A DNA stretch of 64,000 bases from the NCBI RefSeq assembly GCF_011602365.1, contig NZ_JAAONZ010000001.1, positions 372,001-436,000 of the forward strand, in the 5' to 3' direction. This stretch comes from Pseudomaricurvus hydrocarbonicus. GTDB taxonomy: Bacteria; Pseudomonadota; Gammaproteobacteria; Pseudomonadales; Cellvibrionaceae. Positions within the stretch are counted from its first letter, which is position 1; every line of letters starts with the position of its first letter. This document shows positions 56,538-64,000 of this stretch, one piece after another. The notes under the pieces were generated by a model that saw only the letters and a list, made by a program, of their open reading frames with translations, was not told the origin of the DNA and did not search any database. The position numbers and the translations under genes were made by a program.

Positions 56538-56557
56538 ATGTTCGTTTATTTTCGATT
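56538..56557. promoter_or_regulatory. Putative GlpR operator half-sites before glpK
   Basis: ATGTTCGTTTATTTTCGATT carries two TTCG cores exactly ten bases apart, 13-32 bases upstream of the glpK start. The first (TATGTTCGTT) matches the E. coli GlpR half-site WATGTTCGWT. A GlpR homologue is encoded next door. Confidence 0.55.
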
Positions 56558-56715
56558 TGAATAATTCTTACTGATTAAACATTAAATTGAAAGTATTTTT
56601 TGCGTTAAAACCGTATTTTTTTTACCGATAAAGAAAAAGTACCCCAATCACAGCCGCTCAAGTCTCCCTAGAAGTGCTATCATCCCCCACCCTTCTGAAT
56701 AAAATTGCCCACAGA

Positions 56716-57474
56716 ATGACCCAACACCACAGACAACAATTGATACTGGAAAAGATCAGCGAAACCGGATTCGCCACCATCGACGAACTGGTCAGCCACT
56801 TTAAGGTCACCCCACAAACCATTCGCCGGGATCTCAATCAGCTGGCAAAAGACGGGCGGGTGAGGCGACACCATGGGGGGGCAGGTATTGAATCCAGTAC
56901 GGTAAACACCGCCTACCAAACCCGCAAAATAATGAACCAGGCTGAAAAAGCCAAAATCGCTCAGGCCCTGGTTAGCATGATTCCGGATGGTGCTTCGCTT
57001 TTTATCAATATCGGTACAACTACTGAGACCATTGCCCAGGCCCTGCTTGGCCACAAAGATTTAAAGGTGGTTACCAATAACCTTCAGGTAGCATCGATTT
57101 TGGGTGCAAAAGAAGATTTTTCGGTTCTGATTGCCGGCGGAGAGGTCCGCCCTAGAGATGGCGGTGTCATCGGTGAAACGACCGAAGACTTCATCAAAAG
57201 CTTTCAGATGGACTTTGGCATTATTGGCATCAGCGGTATTGATCACACCGGAGCCCTACTTGACTTCGACTATCGCGAGGTCCGCGTCGCCCAGGCCATT
57301 ATCGCCAACTCGAGACAAGTCCTGCTGGCTGCAGACCACTCTAAATTCGGTCGCAATGCCATGGTAAAACTGGGCAACATCAGCCAGGCGGATCACTTCT
57401 TCACAGACCAAGCGCCACCAGCCGATATTGCCCTGATACTCAGGGAGCACAACATCAACCTCCATATCGTCTAA
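56716..57474 (+). CDS. glpR: Glycerol-3-phosphate regulon repressor GlpR
   Basis: 252 residues, DeoR family, collinear with E. coli GlpR (252). The start at 56716 (MTQHHRQQLILEKISE) matches; a GTG at 56674 would add 14 residues. DNA-binding winged helix: LVSHFKVTPQTIRRDLNQL, then RRHHGGAGIESSTVNT. Effector domain: FINIGTTTETIAQALL, RPRDGGVIGE, FGIIGISGIDHTGALLDFDYREV and DHSKFGRNAMV. It should repress glpK and glpD until glycerol 3-phosphate binds. It is divergent from glpK and 134 bases from glpD. Confidence 0.96.
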   Translation: MTQHHRQQLILEKISETGFATIDELVSHFKVTPQTIRRDLNQLAKDGRVRRHHGGAGIESSTVNTAYQTRKIMNQAEKAKIAQALVSMIPDGASLFINIGTTTETIAQALLGHKDLKVVTNNLQVASILGAKEDFSVLIAGGEVRPRDGGVIGETTEDFIKSFQMDFGIIGISGIDHTGALLDFDYREVRVAQAIIANSRQVLLAADHSKFGRNAMVKLGNISQADHFFTDQAPPADIALILREHNINLHIV

Positions 57475-57512
57475 GAGCACTCAGGTCCAGCCTGCAGGGC
57501 GATCGCTCTTTT

Positions 57513-57550
57513 ATTTTCGTTTTTGTTTGTTTTTTTTCTTTTGCGAATGT
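57513..57550. promoter_or_regulatory. Possible GlpR site in T-rich glpD promoter
   Basis: ATTTTCGTTTTTG at 57513-57525 repeats the ATTTTCG half-site seen before glpK; TGCGAATGTT at 57542-57551 may be a second half. The tract is extremely T-rich, so chance matches are likely. Confidence 0.3.
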
Positions 57551-57608
57551 TAGGATACTGCAAAGCTGTTATCAGCCCGGAATTCAACCCAACGACACAG
57601 GGGACAAC

Positions 57609-59111
57609 ATGACCGCAAATCAATCTGACTACGATCTCGTGGTAATTGGCGGTGGCATTAACGGAGCCGGAATTGCTGCAGATGCAGCGGGCCGGGGACT
57701 GAAGGTACTGCTCTGCGAAATGAATGACTTGGCATCATCGACATCGTCAAAGAGCAGTAAACTAATACACGGAGGATTGCGTTATCTAGAATATTACGAA
57801 TTTCGCCTGGTGAGAGAGGCCCTGGCTGAGCGGGAAGTTTTACTCAAAAAAGCACCACACATCATCTGGCCACTGCGCTTTCAACTGCCCCACCGCCCTC
57901 ATCTGCGTCCCGCCTGGATGATTCGCGCCGGTCTGTTTTTATACGATCACCTGGCCAAGCGTGTGTCACTATCACCTTCTCGCAGTATCCGTTTTGCACC
58001 TGAAGGCCCCCTCGCCAGTCACCTGACCCATGGCTTTGAATATTCCGATGGCTGGGTAGACGACGCACGCCTTGTCGTTCTGAATGCCATGTTAGCCAGA
58101 AACCATGGCGCGACCATTATGACCCGCACGCGCTGTACATCGGCCCGACGAGGGAATGGACACTGGCAAATCGAACTAGAGAACCAGACCACACAACAGC
58201 TCTGCTCAGTCTCCTGCAAGGCTCTGGTCAATGCCGCAGGCCCATGGGTGACACAACTTTTTGACTCCGCTCTCCACACCCCGTCGCCTAAAAAAATCCG
58301 CTTGGTAAAGGGCAGCCATATAATCGTGCCGAAAATACACGAAGGGCCGCATGCCTATATTCTTCAGAATGAAGACGGGCGCGTGGTTTTTGTCCTCCCC
58401 TACGAAGAGCAGTACTCGCTGATTGGTACCACAGATATCGAGCACTTCGGCGAGCCAGATCAAGCCTGCATATCCGACACCGAGATCGACTACCTAATCA
58501 GCGTCGTTAACGAACACTTCCAGCACCAGCTGCACAGAGAAGACATCGTCTCAACCTTCTCAGGAGTACGGCCACTGCTGGATGATGAGGCGGACAACCC
58601 ACAAGCAGTTAGTCGCGATTACACTTTCGAAATGGACAGCTCGGATACAAGTGCTCCCTTACTATCGGTGTTTGGCGGTAAGATCACTACCTACCGCAAA
58701 CTCTCAGAGGCCGCTGTCAACCGTATCTGTGAGCACTTTCCAGCTGCGGGTCCTTGTCTGACCGCACAAGAAAACCTCCCCGGTGGCGATATTGCTTCTC
58801 TATCAACTCTTCTTAATCAATTACAAACAGCCTTCCCATGGCTTCCCGAAACTCTCGCTAAACGCTACGCCCGTACTTACGGAACGTTGAGCCTACAAAT
58901 GCTTGAGGGAATTCAAGGTATCGACGAAATGGGTCAACACTTTGGCGCCGGACTCTATACTGCAGAAGTGGAATATCTAAAAACACAGGAGTGGGCCAAA
59001 AGCACCGACGATATTCTCTGGCGACGCACCAAACTGGGCTTACAGATGAGCGACGAAGGCATCCAGATGCTTAACGCACATCTGACAAACGAAGAACTCA
59101 GTGCCTGCTAA
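57609..59111 (+). CDS. glpD: Aerobic glycerol-3-phosphate dehydrogenase
   Basis: 500 residues, same length as E. coli GlpD (501). FAD-binding VVIGGGINGAGIAADAAGRG at the N-terminus, SKLIHGGLRYLEYYEFRLV, the substrate-binding segment GSHIIVPKIHEGPHAYI, GTTDIEHFG, and a C-terminal helical domain with ILWRRTKLGLQM. It oxidises sn-glycerol 3-phosphate to dihydroxyacetone phosphate at the inner membrane, passing electrons to quinone. With glpK it gives complete glycerol catabolism. Confidence 0.97.
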   Translation: MTANQSDYDLVVIGGGINGAGIAADAAGRGLKVLLCEMNDLASSTSSKSSKLIHGGLRYLEYYEFRLVREALAEREVLLKKAPHIIWPLRFQLPHRPHLRPAWMIRAGLFLYDHLAKRVSLSPSRSIRFAPEGPLASHLTHGFEYSDGWVDDARLVVLNAMLARNHGATIMTRTRCTSARRGNGHWQIELENQTTQQLCSVSCKALVNAAGPWVTQLFDSALHTPSPKKIRLVKGSHIIVPKIHEGPHAYILQNEDGRVVFVLPYEEQYSLIGTTDIEHFGEPDQACISDTEIDYLISVVNEHFQHQLHREDIVSTFSGVRPLLDDEADNPQAVSRDYTFEMDSSDTSAPLLSVFGGKITTYRKLSEAAVNRICEHFPAAGPCLTAQENLPGGDIASLSTLLNQLQTAFPWLPETLAKRYARTYGTLSLQMLEGIQGIDEMGQHFGAGLYTAEVEYLKTQEWAKSTDDILWRRTKLGLQMSDEGIQMLNAHLTNEELSAC

Positions 59112-59144
59112 GACAAACACCAGGTCCAGAAAAACAGAAACGCT

Positions 59145-59186
59145 AAAAAAGGCCTGTGCAGCTGCTATCAAAAGGCAAGCTGCACA
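59145..59186 (-). terminator. Terminator downstream of parC
   Basis: TGTGCAGC (59155-59162) and GCTGCACA (59179-59186) form an 8-base stem. Reading leftward the stem is followed by GGCC and TTTTTT (complement of 59145-59150). It lies 23 bases past the parC stop and could also act on glpD messages from the other side. Confidence 0.7.
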
Positions 59187-59208
59187 AGTATTGAGGTGGT
59201 AGCCAAAT

Positions 59209-61458
59209 TTAAGACTTCACCTCGGCCGCATCCACATTCTGGAAGCCCCTCGGCAGCTTGTTGCCCCGGCGGCCGCGCTCACCGCGGTAATGATCCAGGT
59301 CGCTGATTTTTAAGGTCAAGTGCCGCTTGCCGGAGTAAACCACCAGCTGTTCGCCAGCGGAGATGACCTCCAGGGCCACCACAAACTCCTCCCGCGACTG
59401 CACCCGCGCCGATGGAATGTTCATGATTTTGTTGCCCTTGCCCCGCGCCAGCTCCGGCAGCTCACTGACCGGGAAAACCAGCAAACGACCTTCGTTGCTG
59501 ATGGCCGCCAACAGGTCGTCCTGCGGATTTTTAATCACCAGCGGCGACATCACCCGCCCCCCTTTCGGCAAGCTCAACGCCGCTTTACCGGACTTGTTCT
59601 TGGTGTACAGATCGCTCAGTTTGCCCACAAAGCCGTAGCCCGCATCAGACGCCAGCAAGATTCGTTGCTCGTCGGCCCCCATCAGCACGCCTTCCAGAGT
59701 CGAGCCGCTGGGGAGGTTCAGTCGACCGCTGACCGGTTCGCCCTGCCCCCGGGCCGAGGGTAAGGTATGTGCCCCCAAGGCATAGCTGCGACCGGTAGAA
59801 TCCAGCAGAATCACGGTCTGGTTGGACTTGCCCTGGGTGGCGATCTTGAACTTATCGCCCGACTTGTAACTCAGCGCCGTCGGGTCAATGTCGTGGCCTT
59901 TGGCCGCACGAATCCAACCCTTATCGGAAATCACCACCGTCACCGGATCGCTGCTAAGCAGATCGGTTTCACTGAAAGCCTGCGCTTCCCCGCGGCTGAC
60001 AATGGGTGAGCGACGCTCATCGCCGTACTCGTCGGCTGCCGCCAACAATTCTTTTTTGACCAGGGATTTCAGGCGGCGGGCAGAGTCCAGTGTCTGTTTC
60101 AGATCGGCACGCTCTTTTTCCAGTGCCGCCTGCTCTTCCTTGATTTTCATCTCTTCCAGGCGCGCCAATTGGCGCAACTTGGTTTCGAGAATGTACTCAG
60201 CCTGCGTTTCTGTCAGGTCAAAACGCTGCATCAACACCGGCTTTGGATGATCTTCGGTGCGAATGATGTGAATCACTTCGTCCACATTGAGGAACACGAT
60301 CATCAACGCGGCGAGTCGCTCCAATCGCTCTTCAACCTTCGACAGGCGATGCTGCAAGCGGCGTCTCACCGTTACCATGCGGAAGCTGAGCCACTCGCTG
60401 AGGATTTTATCCAGCGCTTTCACCTGGGGCAGCCCGTCAATGCCAATCATGTTCATGTTGACGCGATAGGTGCGTTCAAGATCCGTGGTCGCAAACAGGT
60501 GGTTCATCATCGCTTCCACATCGATACGATTGGAGCGCGGCACGATCACCAGGCGGGTGGGGTTTTCATGATCTGACTCGTCACGCAGATCCGCCACCAT
60601 GGGCAGTTTTTTCGCCTGCATTTGCGCGGCGATCTGCTCCAGGATCTTGGCGCCGCTGACCTGATGCGGCAGCGCCGTCACCACCACATCACCGGCTTCC
60701 TGCGTCCACAGCGCCCGCATGCGCACACTGCCACGGCCCGTCTGGTAAAGCTTTTGCAGGTCTTCTCTGGGGCTGATGATTTCCGCTTCGGTGGGCATAT
60801 CCGGACCCGGGATAAACTGTACCAGCTCCTCAACCGTGGCCTTGGGGTTCTCCAGCATGTGCACCGTGGCGTTGACCACTTCACGCAGGTTGTGCGGCGG
60901 GATATCGGTTGCCATACCCACCGCAATACCGGTGGTGCCATTGAGCAGGACATTCGGCACCTGCGCCGGCAGCACGGACGGTTCTTTCATGGTGCCGTCG
61001 AAGTTGGGGGTCCACTCGACGGTGCCCTGACCCAGTTCGGACAAGAGAGCGTCACTGTATTTCGTCAGTCGCGACTCGGTGTAACGCATGGCCGCGAAAG
61101 ACTTAGGATCATCCGGAGCCCCCCAGTTGCCCTGGCCGTCCACCAGCGGGTATCGATAGGAAAAGGGCTGGGCCATGAGCACCATGGCCTCATAGGCCGC
61201 CGAATCCCCGTGCGGGTGGAATTTACCAATCACATCACCCACGGTACGCGCCGACTTTTTAAATTTGGCGGTCGACTTTAACCCCAACTCGCTCATGGCG
61301 TAGACGATGCGGCGCTGCACCGGCTTCAGTCCATCACCAATGTTGGGCAGGGCTCTGTCGAGAATGACGTACATGGAATAATCCAGATACGCCTTCTCGG
61401 CATAGCTTTTCAGCGGCATTTGTTCGTCAGCGTCCTGAGGAGAAACCTCGATGGTCAT
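59209..61458 (-). CDS. parC: DNA topoisomerase IV subunit A
   Basis: 749 residues, ParC rather than GyrA by length and close collinearity with E. coli ParC. Catalytic tyrosine Y126 in [10 protein letters not shown]; the quinolone-determining region [13 protein letters not shown] has Ser86 and Glu90, the sensitive residues. [20 protein letters not shown] and [15 protein letters not shown] follow, and the C-terminal domain has degenerate beta-propeller blades ([30 protein letters not shown]). It decatenates daughter chromosomes together with ParE, which is not in the window. Confidence 0.97.
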   Translation of the reverse strand: MTIEVSPQDADEQMPLKSYAEKAYLDYSMYVILDRALPNIGDGLKPVQRRIVYAMSELGLKSTAKFKKSARTVGDVIGKFHPHGDSAAYEAMVLMAQPFSYRYPLVDGQGNWGAPDDPKSFAAMRYTESRLTKYSDALLSELGQGTVEWTPNFDGTMKEPSVLPAQVPNVLLNGTTGIAVGMATDIPPHNLREVVNATVHMLENPKATVEELVQFIPGPDMPTEAEIISPREDLQKLYQTGRGSVRMRALWTQEAGDVVVTALPHQVSGAKILEQIAAQMQAKKLPMVADLRDESDHENPTRLVIVPRSNRIDVEAMMNHLFATTDLERTYRVNMNMIGIDGLPQVKALDKILSEWLSFRMVTVRRRLQHRLSKVEERLERLAALMIVFLNVDEVIHIIRTEDHPKPVLMQRFDLTETQAEYILETKLRQLARLEEMKIKEEQAALEKERADLKQTLDSARRLKSLVKKELLAAADEYGDERRSPIVSRGEAQAFSETDLLSSDPVTVVISDKGWIRAAKGHDIDPTALSYKSGDKFKIATQGKSNQTVILLDSTGRSYALGAHTLPSARGQGEPVSGRLNLPSGSTLEGVLMGADEQRILLASDAGYGFVGKLSDLYTKNKSGKAALSLPKGGRVMSPLVIKNPQDDLLAAISNEGRLLVFPVSELPELARGKGNKIMNIPSARVQSREEFVVALEVISAGEQLVVYSGKRHLTLKISDLDHYRGERGRRGNKLPRGFQNVDAAEVKS

Positions 61459-62063
61459 AAAACATCCTAAATGATCAAAAGGCGATTATTGTTAACGGCT
61501 TTTTTGCCATTTTCAGCTATCACTGTGGCTCTTGCCCACAGCTTATACCAAAACCCCCTGCCACCATCAATGCTGAAGCCCGCTTCTGAAACAAACTCTC
61601 GCAAAAGGCCGCGCGGATCAATGCCTCCCGTTAGCCGCCAAGCGCGAGTTCCTCAACGCCAAAGCACAATGCCATAGAGGGACTTCTATGCGTTGACGGG
61701 TACGGGCATTGCTCAGCCCCCTGCGGTCGCCCAAGCGTCGGGATTTGACAGGCCTGGGGCTGGTCTCTAATCTGTTGTTTGAACGTTTTGTTACATAGAC
61801 GTCAAAAAACATTAGAAAATGCCTCAATAGGCAGGTGTCCGGATTACCGCTATAACGATCCTGACCCAACCTGCGCATCAAATCGGTGGGAGCCGCAAGC
61901 TCGAATCCAACCGACATCCAAGGGCCATCTGGGCTCCTTACAAACTGCACAGCCGGGAACTAGCACACCAAAAACTAGAGAACTGCTACAGCTTCACCCC
62001 GGTTTACGAACCGAATGTTCGGCTCTAAACCCCCTTCTAACCGCGACAAGGAGTCACCTCACG
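61459..62063. other. Intergenic region between parC and TonB receptor
   Basis: About 605 bases between divergent genes. Short open frames on both strands look like chance; none resembles a known family. AAGGAG at 62049-62054 is the ribosome site of the receptor. No RNA or operator was supported. Confidence 0.5.
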
Positions 62064-64000
62064 ATGAATAGCCGTAAACCCGCAACCGATGCCATCACCA
62101 GCTTTCCGCATCGGGGTCTCATACCCGCAAAGCAGACATCCGTGGCCGCTAATCTGTTTAAATTATCCAGGCTGGGCGCCGCCATCGTGGCGGTTTCCAT
62201 GTTATCCGGCAGCGTGCTGGCCGCTCAATCGGTGCTGGAAGAAGTCATTGTCACGGCCCAAAAACGCGATCAGGATTTGCAGGATGTGTCCATTGCCGTC
62301 AGTGCATTTTCAGGCGCAGCCATTGAAAAGATGGGGTTTGAAGAGGGGCTCGATATCATTGCACAAGTGCCCAACATGAACTTCTTTGCCATCTTTGGGG
62401 AGGCCTCCAGCCCATCCATCAGCTTGCGCGGTATCAGTCTTGTCAACTACTCCGACTCCTGGGAGGCGCCCATCGCCATGTACGTGGACGATGTCTATCG
62501 CGGCAATCCTGCCGGCTCCGCAATCCAGTTATTCGATCTGCAGCGGGTGGAAGTCCTGCGCGGTCCACAGGGGACTCTTTACGGTCGTAACGCCACCGGC
62601 GGGCTGGTGCACTACATTTCCAGGGAGCCCACCGACAAACTGGAAGCGGCCGCCAGCCTGCGCCTGGGCAGCTATTCGGAACGTATTGTTGACGGTATGG
62701 TGAGCGGTCCGATCAGCGATGGCGTGCGTGGCCGCGTCGCGTTTAAATACAACAATACCGACGGCTGGCAGAATAATAATGCCGATCCGGTGAATGATTA
62801 TGGTTACCCGGTCGATACCGGTCAGGACCTGAATGAAACCGACAGCTTTGGCTATCGGGCCAAGCTGGCCATCGACATTGGCCCTGATGGCGAGCTGCTG
62901 CTGGACGTTCACGGCAGCCAGGCGGATCAGGCCAGTGTCGGCTTTGCGCATATGGGCTACCTGGAATCCGCAGGCGGGGCGACCTGCTCCACCTCACGCA
63001 TTCACAAAGGCGCATGCACCAGTGCCACTTTTGCAACGACGGGCATTGAGCAGGCCGGCGGGGATTTCAACCCCGAGGACGTATCCTCCAGTGTCAGCGG
63101 CGGACTGGACACTGAAATCGATACCTTTGGTGCGTCTGCGAGGCTGCGCTGGGGGTTTGCAAACGGCCTGGATTTCACCTCAATCACCGCTTACGAAAGC
63201 CTGGACAAGTACCTGCAGGACGACGGGGATGGGGTTGGCAGTGGCGCGGGGTTTGATGTGTTCTTCGACGAGGAATACACCTCGGACGCGGAGCAATGGT
63301 CGCAGGAATTCCGCCTCACTAAAGCGGATGACACCACCAACTGGGTCGTGGGCCTGTACCTGTACGACGATGAACGGGATATGCGCACACAAAACCCCAC
63401 CGAGGTGGAATTTGCTGATGCCGCCAGCTTTGACTTTGCACACCGGGAAGATGCTCTGCTGGAAACCCAATCTGTGGCCCTCTTCGGGCAGTGGGAATGG
63501 GGCTTTGCCGAAACCATGACCTTGATCCTCGGCGCCCGCTACACCGATGAAGAGCGCGACTTCGATTACGTCAGAAATGTGTCGTATTACAATTCACCCA
63601 CGACAACCACCCCCACACGCGTCAAAGACTCTATCTCGGAAGACAATGTCTCTGGCCGCCTGGGACTGGACTGGCGCCCCCTTGACGACACTCTCATCTA
63701 CGCCAGCCTGGCCACAGGCTTTCGCAGTGGAGGCTTCTCAGCCAGCTACAACAGCGTCCCCGAAGCACTTGACCCTGTGGATTCCGAAAACATGACCAAC
63801 TTTGAGGTCGGCCTCAAAACCGCCTTCGCCGATGGCCGGGTTCGCCTGAACAGCGCGGTCTATGCCTACGAGCTGGAGGACTTCCAGGCCCAACTTTTCG
63901 ACACCCTGGCCAGTGGCAGTCGAATTCTTAATGCCGGTGATGTCACAGGTTATGGTCTGGAAGCCGAGCTGACGGCTCAGGTGAGCCAGAATTTTGAGCT
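62064..64000 (+). CDS. TonB-dependent receptor, 3' end outside window
   Basis: The frame opens at the ATG at 62064 (AAGGAG about ten bases upstream) and stays open to the window edge, giving 645 residues of an estimated 700-800. The N-terminus has a long charged stretch of ~33 residues, then a hydrophobic signal (LGAAIVAVSMLSGSVLA-AQ). TonB box EEVIVTAQKRDQDLQDVS, plug domain with QVPNMNFFAIFG, ISLRGIS, MYVDDVYRGNPAG and QRVEVLRGPQGTLYGRNATG, then barrel strands including LATGFRSGGFSA. Same receptor class as the one at 52643-54796. Substrate unknown. Confidence 0.9.
   Translation, partial: MNSRKPATDAITSFPHRGLIPAKQTSVAANLFKLSRLGAAIVAVSMLSGSVLAAQSVLEEVIVTAQKRDQDLQDVSIAVSAFSGAAIEKMGFEEGLDIIAQVPNMNFFAIFGEASSPSISLRGISLVNYSDSWEAPIAMYVDDVYRGNPAGSAIQLFDLQRVEVLRGPQGTLYGRNATGGLVHYISREPTDKLEAAASLRLGSYSERIVDGMVSGPISDGVRGRVAFKYNNTDGWQNNNADPVNDYGYPVDTGQDLNETDSFGYRAKLAIDIGPDGELLLDVHGSQADQASVGFAHMGYLESAGGATCSTSRIHKGACTSATFATTGIEQAGGDFNPEDVSSSVSGGLDTEIDTFGASARLRWGFANGLDFTSITAYESLDKYLQDDGDGVGSGAGFDVFFDEEYTSDAEQWSQEFRLTKADDTTNWVVGLYLYDDERDMRTQNPTEVEFADAASFDFAHREDALLETQSVALFGQWEWGFAETMTLILGARYTDEERDFDYVRNVSYYNSPTTTTPTRVKDSISEDNVSGRLGLDWRPLDDTLIYASLATGFRSGGFSASYNSVPEALDPVDSENMTNFEVGLKTAFADGRVRLNSAVYAYELEDFQAQLFDTLASGSRILNAGDVTGYGLEAELTAQVSQNFE

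Noticed and set aside
60622-61281. A 219-residue plus-strand frame inside parC
   Set aside because: Antisense to conserved ParC catalytic core; His/Arg-rich shadow.
62089-63795. Several 80-230 residue plus-strand frames at the right end
   Set aside because: They are out-of-frame shadows of one TonB receptor frame that runs from 62064 to the window edge without a stop.

Overview
The window looks like chromosomal DNA from a free-living, probably marine, gammaproteobacterium. AceK, a YdiJ-type dehydrogenase, NhaA, ParC, RadA, GlpK/GlpR/GlpD and a full BtuBCDF set all resemble gammaproteobacterial versions, and TonB receptors are prominent. Glucosylglycerate metabolism and a Na+/H+ antiporter fit a saline habitat. 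Affiliation near Cellvibrionales/Oceanospirillales is a guess. I see no transposase, integrase, CRISPR array, rRNA or tRNA.

Layout. 0-18.5 kb: housekeeping and stress genes: a DUF1244 remnant, a MOSC protein, an M13 peptidase, a YdiJ-like FAD/Fe-S dehydrogenase, a double-headed HAD protein, NhaA, an MFS exporter, a PQQ dehydrogenase fused to cytochrome c, an Old Yellow Enzyme with a NemR-like repressor and matching operators, a VIT transporter and a RIO kinase. 18.5-23 kb: a leftward glucosylglycerate cluster (phosphatase, synthase, phosphorylase) behind a near-consensus sigma-54 promoter with NtrC-like elements, suggesting nitrogen control of this compatible solute. 23-26.6 kb: a membrane protein with DP repeats, a UDG-superfamily protein and a lipoprotein amidohydrolase.

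26.6-40.7 kb: a cobalamin region. Rightward cobU-cobT-cobC-cobS converge, across a CinA-like gene, on leftward cobQ, bluB, btuF, cobD, cbiB, btuD, btuC and btuB. A cobalamin riboswitch lies in the btuB leader. Corrinoid uptake, side-chain attachment, lower-ligand synthesis and nucleotide-loop assembly are all present; corrin-ring genes and an adenosyltransferase are not in the window.

41-49.3 kb: a PilZ protein, RadA, a protein with three DnaT-type domains overlapping a lambda-P-like helicase-loader gene, a Bax-type glucosaminidase, a polysaccharide deacetylase and AceK. 49.3-59.1 kb: a lipid/glycerol island. A leftward operon (TonB receptor, monoacylglycerol-lipase-like hydrolase, acyl-CoA synthetase, TetR) ends at a strong terminator and sits beside glpK, with divergent glpR-glpD. 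This looks like one route from an acylglycerol-type substrate to acyl-CoA and dihydroxyacetone phosphate. 59.2-64 kb: parC and a TonB receptor cut by the window end.

Main leads: the sigma-54/NtrC-like control of glucosylglycerate genes, the acylglycerol island, the triplicated DnaT plus P pair, the tandem HAD protein with His in motif I, and several intergenic tandem repeats. All functions are inferred by reading the sequence; no searches were run.
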